This document shows, in pieces, positions 23,697-32,316 of a stretch of 64,000 bases of DNA (positions within the stretch are counted from its first letter, which is position 1; each line of letters begins with the position of its first letter). This DNA comes from Streptomyces cavernicola. GTDB taxonomy: Bacteria > Actinomycetota > Actinomycetes > Streptomycetales > Streptomycetaceae. Below the pieces are notes generated by a model. The model was not told where the DNA came from. It was given only the letters and a program-made list of their open reading frames with translations, and did no database searches. A program made the position numbers and the translations under genes. The stretch is from assembly GCF_029968035.1 (NCBI RefSeq), contig NZ_JASCIQ010000014.1, positions 62,001-126,000 of the forward strand, in the 5' to 3' direction.

Positions 23697-25061
23697 ATGC
23701 CGCGCCCTCTGCGGGTAGCCATCGTCGGAGCCGGTCCCGCCGGCATCTACGCCGCCGACGCTCTGCTGAAGTCCGCTGCGGCTGCCGAACCGGGGGTGTC
23801 CATCGACCTCTTCGAGCGCATGCCGGCCCCCTTCGGCCTGATCCGCTACGGCGTCGCCCCCGACCACCCCCGGATCAAGGGCATCGTCAACGCCCTGCAC
23901 CAGGTCCTGGACAAGCCGCAGGTCCGCCTCTTCGGCAACGTCGACTACCCGAACGACATCGACCTCGACGAGCTGCGCAGCTTCTACGACGCCGTGGTCT
24001 TCTCCACCGGCGCCATGGCCGACCGCGAACTCCGCATCCCCGGCGTGGAGTTGGACGGCTCCCTCGGCGCCGCGGACTTCGCCTCCTGGTACGACGGCCA
24101 CCCGGACGTGCCGCGCGACTGGGACCTGTCCGCCGAGAAGGTCGCCGTCCTCGGCGTCGGCAACGTGGCCCTCGACATCGCGCGCATCCTCGCCAAGACC
24201 GCCGAGGAGCTGCTGCCGACCGAGATCCCGCCGAACGTCCACGAGGGCCTCAAGGCCAACCGCGCCAAGGAGATCCACGTCTTCGGCCGCCGCGGCCCGG
24301 CCCAGGCCAAGTTCAGCCCGATGGAGCTGCGCGAGCTGGACCACTCGCCGAACATCGAGGTCATCGTCAACCCCGAGGACATCGACTACGACGAGGGCTC
24401 GATCGCCGAGCGCCGCAAGAACAAGCAGACCGACATGGTCGCCAAGACCCTGGAGAACTGGGCGATCCGCGACGTCGGCGACCGCCCGCACAAGCTGTTC
24501 CTGCACTTCTTCGAGTCCCCGCAGGAGATCCTCGGCGAGGACGGCAAGGTCGCCGGCCTGCGCACCGAGCGCACCGAGCTGGACGGCACCGGCAACGTCA
24601 AGGGCACCGGCAAGACCACCGACTGGGACGTCAGCGCCGTCTACCGCGCCGTCGGCTACCTGTCGGACGAACTGCCCAAGCTGCCCTGGGACGTGGCGTC
24701 CGGCACCGTCCCCGACGAGGGCGGCCGTGTCATCGAGGACGGCGGCGCGCACATGTCGTCCACGTACGTCACCGGCTGGATCCGGCGCGGCCCCGTCGGC
24801 CTCATCGGCCACACCAAGGGCGACGCCAACGAGACGATCGCCAACCTCCTGGAGGACCACGCCGAGGGCCGCCTGCAGACCCCGTCGGAGCCCGCCCCCG
24901 AGGCCGTCGAGGCGTTCCTCGGCGAGCGCGGCGTCCGCTTCACGACGTGGGAGGGCTGGTACAAGCTCGACGCCGCGGAGAAGGCGCTCGGCGAGCCGGA
25001 GGGCCGTGAGCGCGTGAAGATCGTCGAGCGCGAGGACATGCTCAACGCCAGCGGCGCCTGA
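23697..25061 (+). CDS. fprA: FAD-dependent ferredoxin--NADP(+) reductase, FprA type
   Basis: 454 residues from ATG at 23697, with AAGGGA upstream. This is the adrenodoxin-reductase-like class: FAD motif GAGPAG at 11-16, NADP motif GVGNVALD at 153-160, the FGRRGPAQAKF segment, and a C-terminal GWIRRGPVGLIGHTKGDA motif. It passes electrons from NADPH to ferredoxins, for instance those serving cytochromes P450 and other oxygenases. Iron-box-like sequences lie upstream, suggesting induction under iron limitation. A strong terminator follows at 25162-25199. Confidence 0.93.
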   Translation: MPRPLRVAIVGAGPAGIYAADALLKSAAAAEPGVSIDLFERMPAPFGLIRYGVAPDHPRIKGIVNALHQVLDKPQVRLFGNVDYPNDIDLDELRSFYDAVVFSTGAMADRELRIPGVELDGSLGAADFASWYDGHPDVPRDWDLSAEKVAVLGVGNVALDIARILAKTAEELLPTEIPPNVHEGLKANRAKEIHVFGRRGPAQAKFSPMELRELDHSPNIEVIVNPEDIDYDEGSIAERRKNKQTDMVAKTLENWAIRDVGDRPHKLFLHFFESPQEILGEDGKVAGLRTERTELDGTGNVKGTGKTTDWDVSAVYRAVGYLSDELPKLPWDVASGTVPDEGGRVIEDGGAHMSSTYVTGWIRRGPVGLIGHTKGDANETIANLLEDHAEGRLQTPSEPAPEAVEAFLGERGVRFTTWEGWYKLDAAEKALGEPEGRERVKIVEREDMLNASGA

Positions 25062-25063
25062 GT

Positions 25064-25160
25064 CGCGTACACGCGCGAGCCGAGGCTCGTAGGCACGCGT
25101 GAACTGAAGCGCGTACGCACGCGTGGGCTGAACCGCGCGTACGCACGCGGGAGTTGAGCT
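25064..25160. repeat. Four imperfect 24-27-bp tandem repeats downstream of fprA
   Basis: Units resembling CGTACGCACGCGTG followed by a GRCTGAA-type tail recur four times, with the last two the most alike. No gene is encoded. They lie between the fprA stop and its terminator. Confidence 0.65.
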
Positions 25161-25161
25161 G

Positions 25162-25199
25162 AGTGCCCCGGTCCGGGTGTGGTCCCGGACCGGGGCACT
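25162..25199. terminator. Strong bidirectional hairpin terminator
   Basis: Perfect 16-bp arms AGTGCCCCGGTCCGGG and CCCGGACCGGGGCACT enclose a 6-base loop. It sits between the convergent fprA and endonuclease-like genes and can stop transcription from both sides. No clear U run follows, as is common in streptomycetes. Confidence 0.85.
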
Positions 25200-25213
25200 T
25201 CGCATGTCCGCGG

Positions 25214-26050
25214 TCAGGCGCGGCGCACCTGCAGGACGGCGACGCGGGCGTCGTGCCCGTCCACGTGCATGGGCACGGTCTTCGTCCGACTCAGGCGTAT
25301 CTGCGTGCCGTTGGTCCCCGGGACCCAGCCGATCTGGTCGATGCCCCGGGCGAACGCGCGCTTCTCGTGGCCGGGAAGCAGCAGCGGCATCGGGTTGCGG
25401 TTGACGTCGCCGGTCCAGATGACGGGGAAGCCGCGGGAGCGCCAGTGGGCGAGCACCTCCTCGCGGTGCTTGCGGAAGTGCAGCCGCCACATGTCGTCGC
25501 GCCACACCTCGTGCTTGTCCTGCTCGCCGTTCCAGGCCCCGGCCACATAGTGCGTGTTGGCGAAGACGAACCGCAGCCTCGGGTCGTCGGCCCGCTGCAG
25601 CAGCGCCTGGGTGATGACCCGGTGCGGCGACACCCCGGCCTTCCCGCCGTGCACGCGCGTGACGCGCCGCTCGACGACGTCGTACGCCTTCGGGATCGAC
25701 ATGGGTACGCGGTGCGCGGTGCTGTCGCGGGTGTAGAGGTTGCGGTAGGCGCCGCCGAAGTGCTCGTCGATCCAGCGGGGTTCGCGGCCGTCGTCGTCGC
25801 CCTCGCCGATCTCCTGCCAGCCGACGAGGGGCCGGGCGAGCTCGCCGTCGACGGTGACGGCGTGCCGTACGTCGCGGATGGCCTGCTCGCGGCGGTCGAG
25901 GCGGTCGCGGCCGATGTTGGCGGTGACGACGACGAGGCGCCGCCACTCGGTGGCCGCGCCCGCGCGCCCGCCGGCGGCGAGCGCCCCGGCGGTCCCGAGG
26001 AGGGCGCCGCCCGCGAGGGCGAGGGTGCGTCTGCGGTTGATCGCTTCCAT
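25214..26050 (-). CDS. Secreted endonuclease/exonuclease/phosphatase-family protein
   Basis: 278 residues from ATG at 26050. The N terminus has a twin-arginine-like start NRRRTLALAGGALLG and a cleavage region near AGAATEW, so export is likely. The mature part has the DNase I-like fold: WQEIGEGDD (metal-binding Glu), FANTHYVAGAWNG, WTGDVNRNP (Asp/Asn pair) and a final DGHDAR His. It could cleave nucleic acid or phosphoesters outside the cell. The downstream partner is a convergent fprA gene behind a terminator. The upstream GH43-like gene is on the same strand. Confidence 0.78.
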   Translation of the reverse strand: MEAINRRRTLALAGGALLGTAGALAAGGRAGAATEWRRLVVVTANIGRDRLDRREQAIRDVRHAVTVDGELARPLVGWQEIGEGDDDGREPRWIDEHFGGAYRNLYTRDSTAHRVPMSIPKAYDVVERRVTRVHGGKAGVSPHRVITQALLQRADDPRLRFVFANTHYVAGAWNGEQDKHEVWRDDMWRLHFRKHREEVLAHWRSRGFPVIWTGDVNRNPMPLLLPGHEKRAFARGIDQIGWVPGTNGTQIRLSRTKTVPMHVDGHDARVAVLQVRRA

Positions 26051-26089
26051 GGTGTTTCCCCCTTGAAGTGGCTACGGCTCAGAAGTGCC

Positions 26090-27295
26090 TCAGCGGACCG
26101 TGAAGCCGTCCGCGCCGCGGCTCAGCGCTCCGGTCATGGGGCGGCGCAGCGCGCCGTCCCACCAGTGCCAGACCACGCGCGGGCTGCCGTCGGCCGCCTT
26201 GAAGACGTCCATGCCGCCGGGCCCGCGCCGGTTGTCCGGCAGGCCCTTGTACGGGCCGAGTCCGGTGCTGCCGGTGAAGCCGAAGTACGGGCGCTCGACG
26301 CCCCGCCGGACGGGCTTGCAACGCGAGGCGGGCAGTGGCGTTTTGCCGCAGTGGGCGACGCCCGTCGCGTACCGGGGGCTGTCCCAGTTGTTGCCGGAGT
26401 ACATCAAGTACCAGTCGCCGGTGTGTGTTCGCCACATGGAGGGGTTCTCCACGACGTGCGTGGAGCTGTTGCTCTTGCGGGTGTCCCAGGTGATGTCGGT
26501 GCTCTTCAGGACGTCCCGTCGTGTGCTCCACACCGCCCGGCCCGCGCTGTCGGTGCGCACGGTCGAGAGGCCCGTCTCGGCGCCGGAGGTGATCGCGTCG
26601 TCCCGGTACGTCACGTACAGCTTGCCGCCGCTGACGAAGGGGTTGGCGTCGATGGCCCAGCGGCCGCCGGGCGGGCAGGCCCAGCCGCCGGCGTCGCGGA
26701 ACGGCCCGCGTGCGGACGCGGCGACCGCCCGGCCGACGCACTTCTGGCCGGAGCCCTTGCGGGAGGCGGTGTAGTACATGACGTACCGGTCGCCGAACCG
26801 CACGACTCCCGGCGCCCACACCGCGCCGCCGGGCTCGGCCCAGCCGCCGGGACCGCCGGGCAGCGCGTCGTCGGACGCGCAGTCGGTCAGGCCGACACTG
26901 TTGCCCGAGCCGTGCACGAGGACCGGGACGTACAGCTTGCCGGTGGCGCCCTCGCAGCGCTTCCCGCGCCCGGCGGGCACGGTCGTGCCGTACGTGACGT
27001 ACTTGCCGTTCTCGGCCCGCACCGTGTCCGGGTCGGCCACCGGGAAGGCGGATCTGTGAGCGGCGGGTTCGTACGGCGCGGGTTCGTTCGGAGCAGAGGC
27101 CTGTTGTCGGTCGTGCGCGGTGGCGGCGGTCTGCTGTCGGTCGTCGCTGGTCGCCGCGCCCAGGGCGCTCGGTGCGGTGAGCGCGCCCGCCACCGCGACG
27201 ACGAGGGCGAGGCCGCTCCCCGCGATCAGGGATCCTCTCCTCCGGAGCCTCCGGGCTCTGCGGAGCCTGCAGAGCCCAACTCTTCGTTCCCCCAT
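26090..27295 (-). CDS. Secreted glycoside hydrolase family 43-like protein
   Basis: 401 residues from ATG at 27295, with AGGAGG upstream. A very basic head (RRARRLRRRG) precedes a signal peptide ending ALGAAT. The mature protein looks like a five-bladed propeller with the GH43/GH32-type acidic positions: VADPDTVRAENGKYV, WAPGVVRFGDRYVMYY, WAIDANPFVSGGKLYV and VENPSMWRTHTGDWYLMY. These enzymes act on arabinan, xylan or similar plant polymers. Homologues include secreted arabinanase-like proteins. Substrate not predictable. It lies upstream of the endonuclease-like gene on the same strand. Confidence 0.78.
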   Translation of the reverse strand: MGERRVGLCRLRRARRLRRRGSLIAGSGLALVVAVAGALTAPSALGAATSDDRQQTAATAHDRQQASAPNEPAPYEPAAHRSAFPVADPDTVRAENGKYVTYGTTVPAGRGKRCEGATGKLYVPVLVHGSGNSVGLTDCASDDALPGGPGGWAEPGGAVWAPGVVRFGDRYVMYYTASRKGSGQKCVGRAVAASARGPFRDAGGWACPPGGRWAIDANPFVSGGKLYVTYRDDAITSGAETGLSTVRTDSAGRAVWSTRRDVLKSTDITWDTRKSNSSTHVVENPSMWRTHTGDWYLMYSGNNWDSPRYATGVAHCGKTPLPASRCKPVRRGVERPYFGFTGSTGLGPYKGLPDNRRGPGGMDVFKAADGSPRVVWHWWDGALRRPMTGALSRGADGFTVR

Positions 27296-27380
27296 GGCTG
27301 TTCCTCCTCAGGCACACCAATGGCGTCAGTTACCGGGAAGTACAGCGGCACACACTACTCAGCTCCGCCCGCACGGGGCC

Positions 27381-28229
27381 TCACTTACGCAGGAACTCCC
27401 CTACCAATACGTTGAGTTGGTCCGCGGCCCGGTGCTGGAAGCCGTGGTGGCCGTGGCCGGGCAGGACGGTGATCTCGGCTCGTGGCAGCAACTGGGCGGC
27501 AGTATCGGCCAGTTGGCGCGCGTCGTGCGGGCGGGTGTCGCCCGCGAGGACGATCGACACCGGTACGTCGAGGGCCCGCAGCGCATCCGCGGCCGGGCGC
27601 GGACCCGTCACCGGCCGGGCCGTCTTCACACCGGCCGCCGCTTCCTGCAGCCGCAGCCACGCCGGGTCGAACGAGGCGCCGCCGCTCTCCCACCGCAGGA
27701 ACACCCGTACGCGCGTGGGGCTCGGCGCAAGCAGCATCGGCAGCGCATGCAGCAGGTAGGCGGGCCGGTACCCGGCGAAGCAGCCCGTCGGGTCGAGCAG
27801 CGCGAGGCGTTCGACGCGCGGCGAGGTCAGGGCGTGGTGCAGGGCGATCCAGGCGCCGTAGGAGTGGCCCACGAGGGCGGTGCTGTCCACGCCGAGCCCG
27901 TCGAGCAACGCGTCCAGCCAGCCGCCGAGTTGGGCGACCGTGGCGATGCGGTGACCGTCGACGGCGGGAGTGCTGCGGCCGACGTCGCCGATGAGGTCGA
28001 CGGCGAGGACGCGGTGCGTACGGGCCCAGGCGGCGGCGTTGGCGTACCAGGAGGCCGAGCTGTCCCCGCCGCCGGGCAGCAGGAGCAGGGGCGGGGCGGT
28101 GTGCGGGCCGAGGCAGTTGACGTGGGTGGTGCCGTGAGGTGTGGGGATGTCGAGCTGCTCCACACCGGGCCCCCAGCGGTCGAGGAGCGCTTCGTAGGCG
28201 ACAAGGAAGGGCTCGGGGGACTCCGGCAT
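27381..28229 (-). CDS. Alpha/beta hydrolase
   Basis: 282 residues from ATG at 28229. The fold is clear: oxyanion loop LLPGGGDSSASW, nucleophile elbow GHSYGA with Ser123, acid in SIVLAGDTRPHD, and His in LPGHGHHGF near the C terminus. No signal peptide, so the cytosol is expected. Substrates may be small esters or lactones. It lies between the GH43-like gene and the helR regulatory region. Confidence 0.87.
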   Translation of the reverse strand: MPESPEPFLVAYEALLDRWGPGVEQLDIPTPHGTTHVNCLGPHTAPPLLLLPGGGDSSASWYANAAAWARTHRVLAVDLIGDVGRSTPAVDGHRIATVAQLGGWLDALLDGLGVDSTALVGHSYGAWIALHHALTSPRVERLALLDPTGCFAGYRPAYLLHALPMLLAPSPTRVRVFLRWESGGASFDPAWLRLQEAAAGVKTARPVTGPRPAADALRALDVPVSIVLAGDTRPHDARQLADTAAQLLPRAEITVLPGHGHHGFQHRAADQLNVLVGEFLRK

Positions 28230-28410
28230 CAGGGCTCCTGGCTCCAGGCGGGAACAGAGCCCAAGTCATGGCACAGCAAGTCGCGGGAGATCAAGTCATC
28301 GCAGAACAAGGGGTGTTGACGCCGGAGGCGAAAGGGAGGGGCCCGGTCGGAGCGGGCGGGGAGGCAAGGGGGCGAACCCTCTCCTTGCCACTTACAACTT
28401 ATAGCCGAGT

Positions 28411-28433
28411 GGGGGCCTTGCGGCAAGGCCCCC
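28411..28433. promoter_or_regulatory. Rifamycin-associated element (RAE) in front of helR
   Basis: Perfect 10-bp arms GGGGGCCTTG and CAAGGCCCCC flank CGG. This matches the 19-bp inverted repeat known in actinomycetes to lie upstream of rifamycin-inactivating and tolerance genes and to be needed for rifamycin induction. It is 53 bases ahead of the HelR start. The TTATAG box just upstream may be part of the promoter. Confidence 0.92.
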
Positions 28434-28485
28434 TTCTTGCCGCACAATCACTCCCTTGATTCCCCCACCTGCGGATATGGGAGCT

Positions 28486-30630
28486 ATGACCCCACTGACC
28501 ACCAGCGCGTTCGCCCTCTCGGAGAACCTCGCAGCCAAGGCCGACCCGACCCTGATCGCCGCCGACGAGAAGCACTTCGCGGCCGTGGAGGAGGGCCTGG
28601 CGCAGTCGGTGGCCGAGCTGTCCGGGCAGCTCGACGCCCAGCTCGCCGCGCCCGGCGGGGTCGGGCGCGAGGCGATGGAGCGGGACGTGCAGGTGCGGCG
28701 GCTCACCGGCCGTCTGCGCACACTGCGCCGCTTCGGCCTCGACCTGTGCCTCGGCCGCATCGTCACCGCCGGGGACGCGGAGCCCGTCTACATCGGGCGG
28801 CTTGGCCTCACCGACCCCTCGGGGCGCCGGCTGCTGGTCGACTGGCGCTCCCCCGCCGCCGAGCCGTTCTTCGCGGCGACGCACGCCGACCCGATGGGCC
28901 TGGTGAGCCGCCGCCGTTACCGCTGGTCGGGCGGGCGGGTCAGCGACTACTGGGACGAGGTGTTCACCGCCGAGGGCCTTCAGGGGCATGCGGCGCTCGA
29001 CGACCAGTCGGCGTTCGTGGCGAGCCTGGGCGGTGAGCGGTCGAGCCGGATGCGGGACGTGCTCGCCACCATCCAGTCCGACCAGGACGCCGTCATCCGG
29101 GCCGGTTCGCGGGGCGCGCTCGTCGTCGACGGCGGTCCCGGCACCGGCAAGACCGTGGTCGCCCTGCACCGCACGGCGCACCTGCTCTACTCCGACCCGC
29201 GCCTCGGGCACCGCAAGGGCGGCGTGCTGTTCGTCGGCCCGCACGAGCCGTATCTCGCGTACGTCTCCGATGTGCTGCCGAGTCTCGGCGAGGAGGGCGT
29301 GCAGACCTGCACGGTGCGGGATCTCGTCGCGGAGGGTGCGGGCGCTCCGGAGGAGATCGATGCGGAGGTGGCGCGGCTGAAGTCGTCCGCGGACATGGTG
29401 CGGGCGATCGAGACGGCCGTGCGGTTCTACGAGGAGCCGCCGACGGAGCCGATGACCGTCACGACGCCCTGGTCCGACGTACGCCTGACGGCCGACGACT
29501 GGGCGGAGGCGTTCCGTGCGGCCGGGCCCGGCACGCCGCACAACGAGGCGCGGGACGTGATCTGGGACGAGCTGGTGACGATCCTGCTCGACCAGCAGGA
29601 CGAGGACGTTCCGGCGGAGCAGTTCCGGCGTGCGCTGCGGCAGGACCGGGAGCTTGTGGACACTCTGAACGGTGCGTGGCCGCTGCTCGAACCCACCGAT
29701 GTGGTGGGCGACTTGTGGTCGGTGCCCGCGTATCTGCGGATGTGCGCGCCGTGGCTGCAGCGGGAGGAAGTGCGCAGGCTGCAGCGTTCCGCACCGCAGG
29801 CGTGGACGGTGTCGGATCTACCGCTGCTCGACGCGGCACGGCAGCAGCTCGGCGATCCGGAGGCGTCGCGGCGCAGGCATCGGCACGAGGCGGCGGTGGC
29901 GGCCGAGCGGGAGCGGATGGCGGGGGTCATCGAGAACGTGATCGCGTCCGACGCCGACGGCGAGGGCGCGGTGACGATGCTGCGCGGCAGGGATCTGCAG
30001 GACAGCCTGATCGACGAGAGCGCGCTGCCGAGCGTCGAACCGGATCTGCTGGCCGGCCCGTTCGCGCATGTGGTGGTGGACGAGGCGCAGGAACTGACCG
30101 ACGCGGAGTGGCAGATGCTGCTGCTTCGCTGCCCTTCGCGGAGTTTCACGATCGTCGGGGACCGGGCGCAGGCCAGACGCGGGTTCACGGAGTCGTGGCG
30201 GGAGCGGCTCGAACGGGTCGGCCTCGACCGGGTCGAGGTGGCGTCGCTGAGCATCAACTACCGCACGCCGGAAGAGGTGATGACGGCGGCGGAGCCCGCC
30301 ATCCGGGAGGCTCTGCCGGACGCGAACGTCCCGACGTCGATCCGCAGCAACGGCATCCCCGTCGCGTACGGGACGGTCGCGGAGCTCGACTCGGTCCTGG
30401 ACGGGTGGCTCGCGGAGCACGCGGAGGGGGTTGCGTGTGTGATCGGCGATCAGCGCTTCGCGGAGCGGCCGCGGGTGCGCTCGCTGACGCCCGGCCTGTC
30501 GAAGGGGCTTGAGTTCGACCTGGTGGTTCTGGTGGATCCGGAGTCGTTCGGCACGGGCATCGAGGGTGCGGTGGACCGCTATGTGGCGATGACTCGGGCT
30601 ACTCAGCGGATGGTGATTCTGCGGAGTTAG
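28486..30630 (+). CDS. helR: HelR-type RNA polymerase recycling helicase
   Basis: 714 residues from ATG at 28486; the in-frame ATG at 28477 is possible. It is a UvrD/Rep-like superfamily 1 ATPase: Walker A GGPGTGKT (216-223), Walker B VVVDEAQEL near 530, and the late GLEFDLVVLV and YVAMTRATQRM motifs. An N-terminal coiled-coil arm (residues 25-90) replaces the helicase 1B-type layout, as in HelD proteins that clear stalled RNA polymerase. The perfect RAE upstream identifies it as the rifamycin-induced HelR branch, which displaces rifamycin from the enzyme and gives tolerance. Confidence 0.93.
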   Translation: MTPLTTSAFALSENLAAKADPTLIAADEKHFAAVEEGLAQSVAELSGQLDAQLAAPGGVGREAMERDVQVRRLTGRLRTLRRFGLDLCLGRIVTAGDAEPVYIGRLGLTDPSGRRLLVDWRSPAAEPFFAATHADPMGLVSRRRYRWSGGRVSDYWDEVFTAEGLQGHAALDDQSAFVASLGGERSSRMRDVLATIQSDQDAVIRAGSRGALVVDGGPGTGKTVVALHRTAHLLYSDPRLGHRKGGVLFVGPHEPYLAYVSDVLPSLGEEGVQTCTVRDLVAEGAGAPEEIDAEVARLKSSADMVRAIETAVRFYEEPPTEPMTVTTPWSDVRLTADDWAEAFRAAGPGTPHNEARDVIWDELVTILLDQQDEDVPAEQFRRALRQDRELVDTLNGAWPLLEPTDVVGDLWSVPAYLRMCAPWLQREEVRRLQRSAPQAWTVSDLPLLDAARQQLGDPEASRRRHRHEAAVAAERERMAGVIENVIASDADGEGAVTMLRGRDLQDSLIDESALPSVEPDLLAGPFAHVVVDEAQELTDAEWQMLLLRCPSRSFTIVGDRAQARRGFTESWRERLERVGLDRVEVASLSINYRTPEEVMTAAEPAIREALPDANVPTSIRSNGIPVAYGTVAELDSVLDGWLAEHAEGVACVIGDQRFAERPRVRSLTPGLSKGLEFDLVVLVDPESFGTGIEGAVDRYVAMTRATQRMVILRS

Positions 30631-31025
30631 CCGTTCCGCCTGCGCGAATCTGAGGGACCACCTTCTTCGGGTCGGTCGATGACCAGGGCGCGGGCGAGTG
30701 CGTCACTCAACTCCTTTGCCTTCTCGGGGAGTTGGGTGGCGCACCAGGTGGCGGCCAGGTCGTGGAAGGCGAGGAGGTCGTGTTCCACGGCCGCGAGGAG
30801 GCCGGGCAGGTGCGTCGCCGGGAGCTCGATGGCCGGGCTGTCCTGGGCCTCGGCGTCGACGGTCATGCGGACGGTGTCGCCGCGCCGTTCGGCCAGCGGC
30901 CACGGGTCGTGGCCGAAGCCCGCGCTGCCGCCCGCGACCACGTGCTCCCAGCCGGTGCGCTCGTCCATGCTGTTGCAGCAGCCCGGTACGAGCGTCACGC
31001 CTGCCGCGGTGTCCGTGACGCGCAC
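30627..31025 (-). CDS. Conserved hypothetical protein, apparently 5'-truncated
   Basis: The GTG at 31025 gives 132 residues with segments GVTLVPGCCNSMDERTGWEHVV and FGHDPWPLAER typical of a streptomycete hypothetical family. The coding pattern continues upstream of 31025 in the same frame (DPLRGFLHGLLTLDPPFAAGG) to about 31125, but no start codon occurs there. The gene seems to have lost its first few codons at a junction near 31130, where a second truncated gene begins on the opposite strand. The stop overlaps the helR end by four bases. Function unknown. Confidence 0.6.
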   Translation of the reverse strand: MRVTDTAAGVTLVPGCCNSMDERTGWEHVVAGGSAGFGHDPWPLAERRGDTVRMTVDAEAQDSPAIELPATHLPGLLAAVEHDLLAFHDLAATWCATQLPEKAKELSDALARALVIDRPEEGGPSDSRRRNG

Positions 31026-31129
31026 TCCGCCGGCCGCGAAAGGCGGGTCCAGGGTGAGCAGTCCGTGCAGAAAGCCGCGCAGGGGGTCGGCGGGGCGGGG
31101 CGGCTCGCCGTCGTCGGGCGGCCCACCGT

Positions 31130-31228
31130 CTGACGGACCTCGGCGACCTCGACCACAACGGCACGGTCCGGGAGGCCCTGCCGCGCATCGTCCGCTTCTT
31201 CGACGAGCCGACCGAGGCCGGGCGCTAG
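31130..31228 (+). pseudogene. C-terminal remnant of an unidentified gene
   Basis: A 32-codon stretch beginning LTDLGDLDHNGTVREA and ending RFFDEPTEAGR with a TAG at 31226-31228 looks like the well-conserved tail of a protein, with strong third-position G/C. Upstream of 31130 the frame becomes Arg-rich and non-coding. It ends 45 bases before the MOSC gene. The likely parent is a hydrolase-like or regulatory protein, but I cannot name it. Confidence 0.5.
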
Positions 31229-31273
31229 GCTCACCGCCACGGTCACAGTCGCGGACACCAGGGGGAAACGACG

Positions 31274-31816
31274 ATGGACGGCACCGTCACCGCGGTCAGC
31301 AGCAACAGCGTCTACTCGTTCACGAAGCCCAACCGGGACAGCATCACGCTGCTCGCCGGACTCGGCGTGGAGGGGGACGTGCACGCCGGGGTGACCGTGA
31401 AGCACCGCTCGCGGGTCGCCCAGGATCCGACCCGGCCGAACCTTCGCCAAGTGCACCTCATCCACGAGGAGTTGTTCGCCGAGGTCGGCGCGGACGGGTT
31501 CGAGGTGGCGCCCGGCGAGCTCGGCGAGAACATCACCACCAGTGGCCTCGACCTGCTGGCCCTGCCGGTGGGCACGCTGCTGCGCATCGGCGGGGCGGCG
31601 GTGGTCGAGGTGACGGGGCTGCGCAATCCGTGCGTACAGATCGACGGCTTCCGGGAAGGACTCCTGAAGCGGGTCGTCGGCCACGACGAGGCCGGGAACC
31701 TCGTACGCAAGGCCGGGATAATGAGCGTCGTACGGACGGGCGGAACCGTGCGCCCAGGCGATCCGATCGCGGTGGAGCTCCCGGCCGGGCCGCACCGGCC
31801 GTTGGACCGGGTCTGA
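31274..31816 (+). CDS. MOSC domain-containing protein
   Basis: 180 residues from ATG at 31274. MOSC domains are sulfur-carrier beta barrels from molybdenum cofactor sulfurases. The conserved Cys is in TGLRNPCVQIDGF, and the GDVHAGVTVKHR segment near the N terminus is typical of the short YiiM-like forms. These reduce or modify N-hydroxylated compounds or bind Mo cofactor. The role here is unknown. The start is followed by SVYSFTKPNRDSITL, a characteristic family opening. Confidence 0.85.
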   Translation: MDGTVTAVSSNSVYSFTKPNRDSITLLAGLGVEGDVHAGVTVKHRSRVAQDPTRPNLRQVHLIHEELFAEVGADGFEVAPGELGENITTSGLDLLALPVGTLLRIGGAAVVEVTGLRNPCVQIDGFREGLLKRVVGHDEAGNLVRKAGIMSVVRTGGTVRPGDPIAVELPAGPHRPLDRV

Positions 31817-31825
31817 GGGGCCCCG

Positions 31826-32254
31826 TCAGTCGGCCGCTATCCCCTTCGCCTCAAGCACGCCCAGCAGTTCGGGCCCGAGGAACTCCGAGCCGAGGACGCG
31901 CCGCAGGTTGGGCAGCAGCGCCAGGTCGTCGAGCGACGCCACGTCGAACAGGTCGTCCTCGCCGTCCCAGACCGGCGCGCACTCCTGATACACCTGGTTG
32001 CCGCCGTCCATGCACAACTCCTCGACGCCGGCGAGGAGTTCCGCGCTGATCTCCAGCGACTCGAAGTGGCTCCTGGCCTCGGGGACGATCTTGTACGCCA
32101 GGTCGTTCTCGTAGGCGTACTCCCAGGGGTCGTCGCCGAGGCCCTGCTGCCGCAGCAGCTCTCCGAGGTCGAACCGCGGTGTGAGCGTCTCGTCGATGTA
32201 CATGAGCTGCTCGATGACGATCAGCTTGAAGTTGAAGTCCTTGAACCCGTTCAT
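31826..32254 (-). CDS. Hypothetical protein
   Basis: 142 residues from ATG at 32254. The sequence starts MNGFKDFNFKLIVIEQLMYI and is acidic throughout, with GGNQVYQECAPVWDGEDDLFDV in the C-terminal half. It resembles a family of actinobacterial hypothetical proteins that include DUF6892-type domains, but I am not certain. No signal peptide or membrane segment. It is 62 bases downstream of the ADH gene in the opposite direction of MOSC, with which it converges. Confidence 0.6.
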   Translation of the reverse strand: MNGFKDFNFKLIVIEQLMYIDETLTPRFDLGELLRQQGLGDDPWEYAYENDLAYKIVPEARSHFESLEISAELLAGVEELCMDGGNQVYQECAPVWDGEDDLFDVASLDDLALLPNLRRVLGSEFLGPELLGVLEAKGIAAD

Positions 32255-32316
32255 GCCGCAAACGTAGACGACGCCACTGACAACGCCCCCGGCTGCGGTG
32301 AACGGCCGCCGCTCGC

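Noticed and set aside
23676..25946. 756-codon minus-strand ORF
   Set aside because: Antisense to fprA and overlapping the endonuclease-like gene in another frame. No motif.
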